The notes beneath the pieces are model-generated. The model ran no database searches, was not told the DNA's origin, and saw nothing but the letters and a program-made list of their open reading frames with translations. A program made the position numbers and the translations under genes. From Dendrophyllia cribrosa (lineage: Eukaryota; Cnidaria; Anthozoa; Scleractinia; Dendrophylliidae), in contig JAJLRJ010000004.1 in NCBI GenBank assembly GCA_024195265.1, forward strand, positions 43,398,068-43,462,067: a DNA stretch of 64,000 nt, written 5' to 3'. This document shows positions 54,700 through 64,000 of the stretch, one piece after another; position 1 is the first letter of the stretch, and the number at the start of each line of letters is the position of its first letter.

Positions 54700-57290
54700 A
54701 GTTAAACTAAAGTCATAAGGAGGGGGCGTTGGGATTTTCGGTTTTACCATTTTGCCACGGTTTGTCGTTTTAATGTCTATTCCGGTTTGCAGTTTTACTC
54801 TTTTTTAGCATTCTGTTTTCGGCTTTCGGCAGAAATACATGCGGTTTTTCAAATTTGGTATCCAATGTGGTTTTTGGTTAACGCTTTCTCTTCGCCAATT
54901 TGCGCCTCAACCGCATACGCATGCCTCTGCTACCCAGACGTAATTGAGAGGAATGCGTGACAAAATAAGTTCTGTGTGGTCCTGTGTGCGCACCTGGTGG
55001 TCGCACGTTTGGAAAACGTCTGTGACATTGACCCTTGCAATGTGGATAACTTAGAGTCCTTTGAATGGTCAGGTTTCTATGTCAGATACGACTATCAGAT
55101 ATGACTTCCATGCCTGTGGGCTGTGTCGCGTTTTTTTATGATGAGGGGAAAGGCGGAGAGAATTTGAGAAAAAAAATAACTTTAGGTGTAAGGTGAAGAG
55201 GGAAGAGAAAAGCCTGCTGAAGCTAAAGAACTGTGTTTGGTAAGTAAAGCGTATTAGATCATGATTAAGTTTATGTTATGATAAAAATTAAATCGACCAT
55301 GAAAAATCCTTGTTGATTATTAGTGACCCTATGGTTTAGGACAATAGAGGCATATAGGAAGACGTAATGCACGGAAATTAAATCTAAACGACCTAAAATT
55401 AAAATTGGCAATTCAGTCAACGCAAAACATGTGCGGCCTTAAAGCTATAAAATGCCTTTATTTAACTGTCCAGGATCGCCCATTGATAACCCACTAAAAT
55501 GACTTTGAATAAGCTTTAAGAGCAACGAAAAGCACAAAATGAAAAGTGCTTCATTGAAGTTAAGTTTATTGAGAACGGACAGAACGCATTTGAATTTCTA
55601 CTCTATAAAACAAGTTTTCTGGCCAAACAAACTTTCTTTTTGTAATTCAAAACCTTGCCATGACCTTGTGGATCTTAACACATTTCATGCCATTCACGTT
55701 TGTCCAGAATTCTTTGTGAGGTCTTTGAGCAAATGCTAACAGACTCAATCGAATCAAGTTTGTCCTTACCAAAAAATCTCGTGTTTTCTTTTCATAAAAT
55801 TCCCTCAGTAATGCTATTTTCCTAAAATGTTCAGGGTTTTTGTAATATTGTCAGTGCTTCCATCGTCTTTCACAGTAAATTTGCTGGTCTTCGGGAAACC
55901 GCAAAGAATTTAGGACTGGGAGATTATTCCGGGAGATTCGCTAGCCTATTTTCTGCTGTCCTCGATGCCCTTATTTACCAGTGACTGACGTATGCTGAAG
56001 ACAAATAATCAAATGAGGCCCTATCTATTAGTATTCGTTTTCGTTTGAAACATGCGATCGAATGCATCGCTGGCTCAAATTATTTACGCATGCTGTCAAG
56101 TGTGTTTTTCAAAACGTAAATGACGAGAACAATATACGGAAGCAGAAAACTGTATGAACCGCAGAAGAAAGGCTGCGTCCTCAAACGAAAACGTTATGTG
56201 TGGATGGGGCCTGAACATTCAATAGGTTATCAGCTATTTTGCGCATACATTTCAAGTCTTTTCCTTGAAGAGTGCTATTAGCAAGGAAAGCCCCTTCTCT
56301 GCACTGCTACACCAGGCTTATTAGCATTAGCTCTCAATTTTAAAAATTTGCTCAGCCATTGCAAGTGTAAGACACAGTTTGTACACTGCTGTTTTCCCTC
56401 TTTTCACATCTTTCACGGTAGAGAATGCCTACAGTGTCGTTGTCCTCGTCACGCCATTGGACATTAATTGGATTTCTCCTTCATACCAGCCTGGCTTAAA
56501 CGTTGTTCCTTCCAGTTCCTTTTCTGTCCACAGTCACTTTACTTCCAACTGTCACACAGTCGCTTGCCATGTTGTTCAACGACTCTTTTAATTTCTCTGG
56601 AACTTTACGATTTCATTGTGAGCATGGTCACAGTTATTCATCAAATCTATTTCTTCGAAGTAGCTGTATGTCACATTCACATGCAAACTTAACTATTTCT
56701 CGCCATGTTTGCCCGATGAAATAGCAACGTAAAAGCAAATCTGGTTATACCTACACAAGTGACTGTTTATCAAAATAGTTTTGTCGCACACTTCAGTACA
56801 ATAATGTCGCGCTTCAGATATCGCAGCTGTACATTATACAAAATTATCTTCAAAGAAATACAAAATGTACAGCATTTCTGGAATTAAACGGCATCCAAAA
56901 GGTTGTTCAGTCTTTGTTAGATTCTTGCTGGGGTTTTTAAATTATTTTATGGGCCATTTCTCGAAGTACAAAATCAGGCAGGCGCTCCTTAAAAATGAGG
57001 GACTGGTGCAAGTTTTCCGTCGTTCATCCGACTGGAGTACAAGAAATGTGTTTATAATGCAAGCGGTAAGAAACAGATTTTTCATATTTTATTAATCTGA
57101 CAAGAAATTCATCAACGTTAAGGCCTATGGAGCTTGATGTACAATCCACATTTTATCGGTTTTCTGTAAATGAACGCGAATACATGCCTGATCGATCGAT
57201 GCTTGTCTTGTATTCTGCTTCCGCGGTGGTCAGTAGTGTCATCAGTTCGTGCTTTATTTACGAACTAGTAAAGTGCACAAAATTAGTGTT
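54700..57290. other. Long stretch without supported genes
   Basis: Open frames are short and show no domains. Simple and low-complexity only; no tRNA-like or terminal-repeat structure seen. Confidence 0.4.
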
Positions 57291-57299
57291 TTCAAGAAC

Positions 57300-57480
57300 A
57301 CACTGTTGTCTGTCCCCTCTGGAAATCCCAGATCTGAAAAGCCCCCATGCCTTTGGACTTCCAGTTTAAAGACCACCTTCCCCTAGGAAACTTCCCCCAG
57401 TTCAAAGAACCCCCCTTGCCCTCGGAATTCCAAAAAGCCGTCCGTGGTATAGGTATGGATATTTTCTGGAATCGCCCATT
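57300..57480. repeat. Interspersed repeat
   Basis: Purine/pyrimidine-biased units (CCACCTTCCCCTAGGAAAC, AAAGAACCCCCCTTGCCCTC) followed by GGTATGGATATTTTCTGGAA. That last sequence also ends the repeat at 59765-59970, suggesting a shared terminal sequence of a non-autonomous family. Confidence 0.45.
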
Positions 57481-57670
57481 GAATTTTACGAGCTTTTCGG
57501 GCCCATATTCGACTTTCACGTTGTATTTCATGTTCAATTCTCGAACTCTTTGGAGTGTGAGTCCCTTTAGAGGGCAGGAACAACTTGCGAAATGTCGCGA
57601 CGGCTGGATTTTGATTGGCTTTGACAAATGCAACCGCATTGTTAATCAATCAAAAAAGTGTAAAAAAATG

Positions 57671-58093
57671 TCAAAAATCTTGTCTGGTGGACACGGCAGC
57701 ATGCTTTGCGCTGTAGCAGCTTTTTTGGACAGCTTGTATTTTTGTTGTTATTTGGGAAGAGGTAGCCTCCTTGTAAATTTCGAGGACAAGGGTCTTTAAA
57801 AGTTCTAGTTTGACATGATCAAACTTTGGCTTTGCTATCATCTTTGAATTCGAGGCTTTCCCTGACACAGAATGTGCCATAATTTCTTCAGTCGTAAAAA
57901 GTCTTCGCATAACCGCGCTTACTGATGCATACAATGATGTTAAGTTTATAATTAGTGCTCGACACTCATCTGCAGCTTCAGAGGCTTGGGAAACCTGCAA
58001 TTCTGCAGGCTGGTTCCTCTTCAGCTTCCTTAGCTTTCTTTTCATTAATGTGAACTCATCGGTCAAGTTGGCAATTGACTCTTTTAAGGACGA
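57671..58093 (-). pseudogene. BEN-domain-like exon
   Basis: An open minus frame from about 58093 reads KESIANLTDEFTLMKRKLRK, a coiled-coil segment, then MRRLFTTEEIMAHSVSGKAS and AKPKFDHVKLELLKTLVLEI, KIQAVQK, ending at a TGA at 57671. L-F-T-x-E-E-I-x-x-H-S-V-S-G-K ... K-P-x-F-D-x-x-K-L-x-x-L is the first part of a BEN domain (DNA or protein-protein binding). A likely acceptor TTCTACCAG (near 58096) adjoins the satellite. It could be a terminal exon of a second BEN gene or a pseudogene; its relation to 60019-63129 is unclear. Confidence 0.55.
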
Positions 58094-58095
58094 CC

Positions 58096-58696
58096 CTGGT
58101 AGAAATCCTAAACAGGATCCTGTACAGGATCCTATTAGGATCCTAATAGGATCCTGAATAATTTCCTATTTAGGATCCTGTAGGATCCTGTAAGATCCTG
58201 TACAGGATCCTGTAGGATCCTGACAAGATCTTGTAAGATCCTGTACAGGATCCTGTAGGATCCTGACAGGATCCTGTAGGATCCTGACGGGATCCTGTAG
58301 GATCCTGTCAGGATCCTACAGGATCCTGTACAAGATCCTACAGGATCTTACAGGATCCTGTAGGATATTGTTAGGATCCTGACATATCCTGTAGGATATT
58401 GTTCAGGATCCTGAAATATTTTTTAGGATCTTGTTAGGATCCTGAAATATCCTGTAAGATCTTGTACAGGATCCTGAAATATTTTAAGGATCCTGTACAG
58501 GATCTTGTTAGGATCCTGAAATATCCCGTAAGATCTTGTACAGGATCCTGACATACCCTGTAGGATATTGTTAGGAACCTGACATATCCTGTAGGATATT
58601 GTTCAGGATCCTGACATATCCTGTAAGATCTTGTACAGGATCTTGAAATATCCTACAGGATCTTGTTAGGATCCTGAAATATCCTGTAGGATATAC
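58096..58696. repeat. GGATCC-rich palindromic satellite (about 600 bp)
   Basis: About 25 GGATCC sites in variants of AGGATCCTGTAGGATCCTG, AGGATCCTGACAGGATCC and AGGATATTGTTAGGATCC. Because AGGATCCT is its own complement, the array has no strand polarity in its left half and can fold into many alternative cruciforms. The right half has longer units (TGAAATATCCTGTAAGATCT). No coding. Confidence 0.92.
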
Positions 58697-58699
58697 ATC

Positions 58700-60018
58700 T
58701 TGATTTCATACTGGCGGCTGGCTAATTTGTAAGAAGTCAAATTACTATTGACTCATCCAATATGGCATCCTAATTCAACTCAAAGATATAATTAAGACAA
58801 AAACATAATTTCAGTGCAAAAATAACATTTATTCAAAGTTTTAAACTATTTCACATTTCATTGTGTGAAAAATAACAATATTTTGACTAATATTATGGTC
58901 AAACAACTGAGATTTCCTTATTGAAGTTGGCTCACAACTTATAAAACTCACAAGTTCACTTATATTTCTATATATGCTGCTCTAACTTCAAATTTTCACC
59001 AAATCTTAACAAATTTTCACCAAATCTTAACAAATAACAGCGATTTAAATCAATTCTGTTCTGTAAAAACTTCAACCTGGCAGATTCTCTTTTAAATGGA
59101 CAAACAATTTTTTGAGGTCATAAAATTGAGATACAATTTGGGTAAAACCTCTTCAAATCAGTTGAGAATCTTTAATAATATATAATATGAGGAAAGTACA
59201 CTTGTTGTACCACTCAGCTATTGTATTTCAAATTGAACACCAAATGTGAAAACAATTGACATAAATGTGAGCAACCTTTATGTAACAAAATTTGTTTAGG
59301 AAATTTAACAAAAGTTTTGCTTTTCTTGCTAGGGACCGGTCATTTACAGGTTATACCAGGCTGGAAAAATTTGAACTAATATTACCGACGCTAATATTAT
59401 TGACGCTGAGTTATTAGCTGAGTAGGGAACATTATATGAAAATTTCCTTGCTTCTATATTTGAAGACGTCATACTAATCCAACAAACTTGACCAAAGATG
59501 ATACCCTGTGGACAATATTTCAATTTTTCAATATCTAATGGTTTATATGTTCAACACATTCACATTTGTACACTATATTTTTGGGAAATTACATAATATT
59601 TAACGGGTATGGAATTTTTGGAAAAGCACTCAGGCGGGGGTTTACATTTTTTATTTGTACCTTTTATTGGGGCATGGGAAAAAAATTGATATCCAGCCTA
59701 CAGTTTTCCAGCCCGATACACTTTTGTACCCTGTAAATAATGACCTGTCCCTGAAATGCAATGAATAGTTCCAGAAAATATCCATACCTTCTCCCATCTA
59801 CGGAGGTTTGAGAAAACTAAAATTTCCAGGGGAGTTCATGATTGCGTTACTCTGACTAAAATTCCGAGTGGAGGGGGGCAGGTACAAAAACACTACATTT
59901 GGAAATTCTGAGGGGTCTCAAAACAAACCCCTGCAGTGAGGGGCTATGGATATTTTTTGGAACTACACAATTGCTCGTTTTTGATCAAATGCAGTTAGCC
60001 CAGGTTACGACTAATTTA
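58700..60018. other. Non-coding stretch with a MITE-like repeat
   Basis: No genes. 59772-59965 is bounded by inverted TTCCAGAAAATATCCATACC and CTATGGATATTTTTTGGAAC. There is a short tandem TCACCAAATCTTAACAAA (about 58996-59035). Confidence 0.45.
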
Positions 60019-63000
60019 TCATTCTGCCTTTTTAGTGTCCTCTGCAGCTGTGGTACCTGTCAATTTTTTCCATATCTTTAACTTATCAAGGCATTTCTGG
60101 TTCAGACTGGTTCTGATGTCATGCCAGTTTCTGTCCATTGTCTTCTCCCCATACTTGAGTGTGATACATTCTATTAAAAAAAAAAACAACAGTAGAGACA
60201 AGGGTTAGTTCAGTTACATTCCCTTCTCTGCCTTGCTTATTTACTCATTCACTGACAATAATTAGGGATGTATAAAGTTCTTGTATTCTCTTGCATCTAC
60301 TTTAGAACAATTTTTAATAGAAGATAACCATACATTAACCAGATTTTTTAATTTTCGTTCCTAAACATTCTGTTTGAGAAAAAACAATTTTCCTCACAAC
60401 TTTGAATTATAAAAACTATTTCTTTATTTTCTTAGAAAATATTAGCAATTTAAGAACTTGAGAACTACCATTCCCATGCTGCATAGCATGACTAAATGAA
60501 ACATCCGGGTTATGTTTATCCCCTATAACCATGTTCTGTAATCAGATGATTGCTTATTATTCGAGTTCTCATGAAATAAAGACAAGAGCAAAACATTATT
60601 TTAAAATCGGCGAGAGAGCAAGTCGAAAGATTTCAATGAATTCACTTACATTGTATAAAATTATATTCTCTAAATCAGGATTTAATTTCGCCACATCACC
60701 CACAAAAAAAAAAGCTCAGTTTCAGTGAAATTCAAGTCCTGTTTAATCTCATCACAGGTGAGAACTATAATTATATAATTATATAAGTGAAAGATCAAGA
60801 CTTACTCTTGATAAGATTTATCTTAACAGGATCTAGGGCAGGCTTTTTACCCCCCTCCTTGGGTTCAACACAACCCATCCTCATCTCTTCATCTGTGAAG
60901 ATATGGGAGAGGAGTGCCGTTGCATAAAGATTTGGTTTTTTTGCTTTAGAAACCACATCTTGAAGGAGATTGATTCCATTATAAATCTACAAGACAAAAT
61001 AAACTATCAGTAAATAAAATTGTATGACACAATGTATCTTATGCAGAGAGCAGTAAGAACAATTGTTGGATACTATACATTTCACAGACTTTAAAATGAA
61101 ACTAACAACATCAAGGTTGCATTTTTCAATTGTTTAAAGCCTCTCCTGGACCACAATCTGGCAAGACTTAATTTTAGGCAAAGATGCTGATCTTGTACAT
61201 ACTTGTAGGTTTTATCATTCAAATTTAATCATTGTCAATATTCAACCTTTCTGACAAATTTAGTATAAGATCTTAGGCTATCCACACTTTTTATGAATTT
61301 TTTACAGGGAGTTTTCGTTTTTCAACCCAATACCCCATTAGAGCCCACGCTGGGAGTTTTGAAAATTACATTAATATTATCAGTGCTTCGTGACTGGGCA
61401 GGATTAAGACATCCTGATGAAAATTCTGCTTTGGTTGAAGGTTTGCAGTGAATTTGATGGCAGGACTTCGACTCTTTTGTGCTTCGCAGGCAACCCCAAG
61501 CATACACATCCTTAAAATATTCAATGATAAAGATAATTAAGTTACTTACAAACTCTTCATTTCCATTGTCTGTTTCATTGTCAAATGCAGTACTAACATC
61601 TGCCGGGGGAGTGGGTGATCTCTGCAGTGAGAATGAGTTATTTATTACCATCTAGCTCCAAATATTTGCTAGAAATATTTGAGATTTTTTGGTAGACGGT
61701 CTTCCAAATGGCCGCCCCTGTTTTTTTTTTTCAAGGGCTCATTTCCGCCGGAAATTCCTTCGAACGCGTCTCCATAATCTGTGATTACTGCTAGTGTAGC
61801 AGTCTAATTTTGTTTACTGATTTGAGAGGGTTTTCGAAATTGCTTAATAACGTAAGATTAGGTATCAGACCACTAATTTCAGCTTTTATAAGTATTAGAT
61901 AAATTCACTTGTGGATTTACCTGTGTCCATTGGCTATCAAAGTCCGGAGGGCTGGCATAGGGTTTCGTTTTAAGTTTTTTGGCAGGTGGTGGGGTCACAG
62001 ATGCTGCCATACCAGCTGTATTTTGTTTCACCATGGCAGTTTTCTGCAAAGCTATCATCTGGTCCAGCAGGCCTTTGATGTCATCCAGCCTGCTAATGAC
62101 ACCTTGCATGGCTGAACTCTGGGAAGAACAGGTGGGGGGATTGCTTGCTGTCTACAAAATGAAATATGAAATATTTAGATAATGATTTGATGATTCTTTT
62201 GTAAGGCTTACTCCATAATCGTGTAACACTATGAACAAAAAGCAACATTTGTGACCATAAATTCCAGGTTAGTGACAACCATTAGAAAAGTGATGGGGGT
62301 GGGACTTTTTTTGCACAATATCTTTCTAGTCATATGTCTTGCAGAAATTGTTGGCCTTTTTTAGCAACTTTTACATGCAAGACATTTTTTTCTGGACGTC
62401 TTTCATGCATCACTTTTCTGATGGCCCATCCCTATATACCTTAAAAACAATTTTTGATGCCCCAAAATTATGAATTGACATTCTAATGCATGCAGGCTTA
62501 TACTCAAGGTCATGCCACATAATTTTCAAGCTGATGTAAACTGAGACAAAAAATCTTGTAATATAAATATAAAATAAGTTGTCAATTTACCTCTGATTTC
62601 TGTAAAAGGATTTTAACCCTTTCAGCTTCTTTGTCTATTTCTTCAAAAAAGAAAATATTACATTAATACAATTTGAATTGTTATTCCTTAATTAAACACT
62701 GGGGTAACTTAATTTGATTCCAATTGCCATTAGCTGAGAAAAATCATATTTTCAGAGTTTCTCATAATGTTTAACAAATTCAATGATCAACAGAACTTTA
62801 TAAATGAAATTATATGGATCTTCCAAGCTGATGTGAAGACTCAACTGGGAAGTTAGTTAGTTAGTTATTCTCCAGGCTACACTCATTCATTCACACATAG
62901 AACTTTTTAAGTTTTACTTTTGCTGGATGTTCTAACTCAGTACTGTATATGAGCTACTATAATTATTATCTGTCTTTTTCCTTGAGTGCAAACTGATAAC

Positions 63001-63129
63001 TTTGACTCAATTAACTCAACTTACCACTGTCATTTTTTAATGAGGTGTCCTCATCTGAAGAACCATCATTCAGATCAACATTGTTTTTGTTGGTACTTGC
63101 CCTGCCTCTCTTCTTTGATATCTGCCTTC
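60019..63129 (-). CDS. BEN-domain protein gene (six exons, 5' end not found)
   Basis: The best host-gene candidate. Exons (minus): 63129-63025, 62640-62591, 62151-61921, 61621-61550, 60986-60806 and 60170-60019 (stop TGA). Donors are GTAAGT or GTAAAT, all acceptors end in AG, and every phase agrees (1, 0, 0, 0, 1). The protein has a basic/acidic head (QISKKRGRASTNKN), IDKEAERVKILLQKSE, and a coiled-coil exon (MQGVISRLDDIKGLLDQMIA). A Pro/Lys linker and an acidic exon (SPTPPADVSTAFDNETDNG) follow. The BEN domain is LLQDVVSKAKKP, ATALLSHIFTDEEMRMGCVE, KKPALDPVKINLIK and NWHDIRTSLNQKCLDKLKIW. BEN proteins bind DNA or chromatin and often repress transcription in the nucleus. Exon 1 of the true gene lies upstream, in 63130-64000 or beyond the window. 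Confidence 0.82.
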
Positions 63130-63436
63130 CTGAATTTTTTTAAATACAAACAAACTAGAAATTAAAGATGAGAACCTCCAGTTTGGCCTAAATCTTATAT
63201 GTTCACTTTTCCATTGGTTGAGAAAGTTAATAAATAATTATGTTATTTAATAATAATATTGTTTTTTCATGTGCATGATTCCTATTATTACTTATATTTC
63301 GTATTTCATTCTTTGGTAATACATGTAAATTAATGCAATGAATGAGTAGTCATTTCATTTAATATTTGATAATCCCCTGTGATGTCGACACATGACTGTA
63401 TATAACAAAGCTAATCATTAAATTATTTATGGTTGC

Positions 63437-63552
63437 CACAGGTCAGGAAATAGTCAGGGGAAAAAAAGTCTTCAAGGTCAGGGAAAAGTCAGGGAATTTC
63501 ATTCCAAGTCAGGGAAAATTTAAGTCTTTGGGAGAAGTCAGGGAAAAGTGAA
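63437..63552. repeat. Degenerate GTCAGGGAAA repeat cluster
   Basis: GTCAGGGAAAAGT and variants occur six or so times (63442, 63478, 63490, 63509, 63538 and neighbours). Such clusters are common terminal sequences of some hAT-derived non-autonomous families; no termini were defined here. Confidence 0.6.
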
Positions 63553-63559
63553 ATTTTAA

Positions 63560-64000
63560 GTTAGAGTACTAATTTATTTATTGCCAACTCAGCGATGTTT
63601 TTATGTAATCAAGAATGCAAGCTGTAAATGTCAAGGTGAGAAAACAAAAACATTTATTCACACATATAGCCATTTTTCCAGGTTGCATTACAATTGTACG
63701 GGTCCATTATCCGGAACACACGAAGACGCCGTCTACTGTTACAGTTTTATTTTCTTTTAACGAAGGATTAGATTTTCAGAGTGTTTTCGCCCGAAGCATC
63801 CTCGGTTAACCCTAAAACTTGACTGCTCACACTTTTACATTCACAAACACACCTTAAAAAGCTAACAAAAAAAACGGAATATTAATTAGAAAAGTTCATA
63901 GTCTCTTGGGGGCCCTAATTACGCGCCCACTACGTGTCTTGATTTGTACATCCTCCCCCACCAATGACGGACAGTCATTAACTTCTCTTTGGACATCACG
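63560..64000. other. Upstream region, no supported gene
   Basis: May contain promoter or 5' exon sequence for the BEN gene, but no start codon with a matching donor was identified. Confidence 0.35.

Noticed and set aside
54700..57290. Several 60-80 aa frames as small genes
   Set aside because: Their number and size fit chance for AT-rich DNA, with no domain, splice pattern or repeat support.
1..64000. tRNA, rRNA or bacterial-type operons, ribosome binding sites and terminators
   Set aside because: None could be recognised; introns, repeats and transposon families show a nuclear eukaryotic sequence.

Overview
The window is eukaryotic and almost certainly animal. Genes carry GT-AG introns, intergenic DNA is AT-rich with microsatellites and homopolymers, and most of the sequence is transposon-derived. 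The mixture of families (DIRS-like gag, Penelope-like RT, Polinton-type PolB, Harbinger with a MADF gene, piggyBac, several hAT and MULE lineages, a P2X7-tail-like zinc domain) points to a marine invertebrate, most likely a cnidarian such as a stony coral. That assignment is inference from family content; no species marker is present.

Layout. 0-4.4 kb: decayed Penelope-like, Tc1/mariner-like and hAT fragments. 4.4-10.5 kb: a complete young hAT-type transposon with 16-bp perfect inverted termini and a 5-bp target duplication. Its spliced transposase (about 1145 aa) carries an N-terminal OTU cysteine-protease-like domain. 10.5-19.9 kb: older transposase-derived repeats split by a near full-length L1/Tx1-like LINE, which was itself split by a DIRS-like gag element. 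21.9-27.7 kb: a complete 5.8-kb Polinton-like element with 5'-AG ends, a 6-bp duplication and terminal hairpins. It encodes only PolB, an HNH/NUMOD nuclease and a small coiled-coil protein. 28-32 kb: a minisatellite, RecQ-like helicase exons and a CACTA/EnSpm-like remnant. 32.6-37.3 kb: a complete Harbinger element (HARBI1-type nuclease plus MADF-type partner, TAA duplication). 38.9-44.7 kb: a P2X7-like zinc-domain gene, then remnants of a DDE transposase, a Mutator-like domain protein and a MULE N-terminus. 45.0 kb: an 80-base poly-C run. 46.8-50.3 kb: a tandemly duplicated MULE fragment interrupted by a complete piggyBac element with an intact 557-aa transposase. 50.3-54.7 kb: a LINE 3' end, a pogo-like MITE, a BED/TTF zinc-finger exon and a SWIM-type MULE remnant. 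57.7-63.1 kb: a BEN-like exon, a GGATCC-rich satellite, and the best candidate host gene, a six-exon BEN-domain gene with matching intron phases throughout.

Most genes therefore work as mobile-element machinery: cut-and-paste transposases (hAT, Harbinger, piggyBac), target-primed retrotransposition (LINE) and protein-primed DNA synthesis (PolB). Four young insertions (OTU-hAT, Polinton-like, Harbinger, piggyBac) have exact termini and target duplications. Two of them can be checked against an uninterrupted copy of the target inside this same window. Start positions were judged from ATG, splice signals and intron phase; several long open frames begin with TTG, showing that the true start is in an upstream exon.
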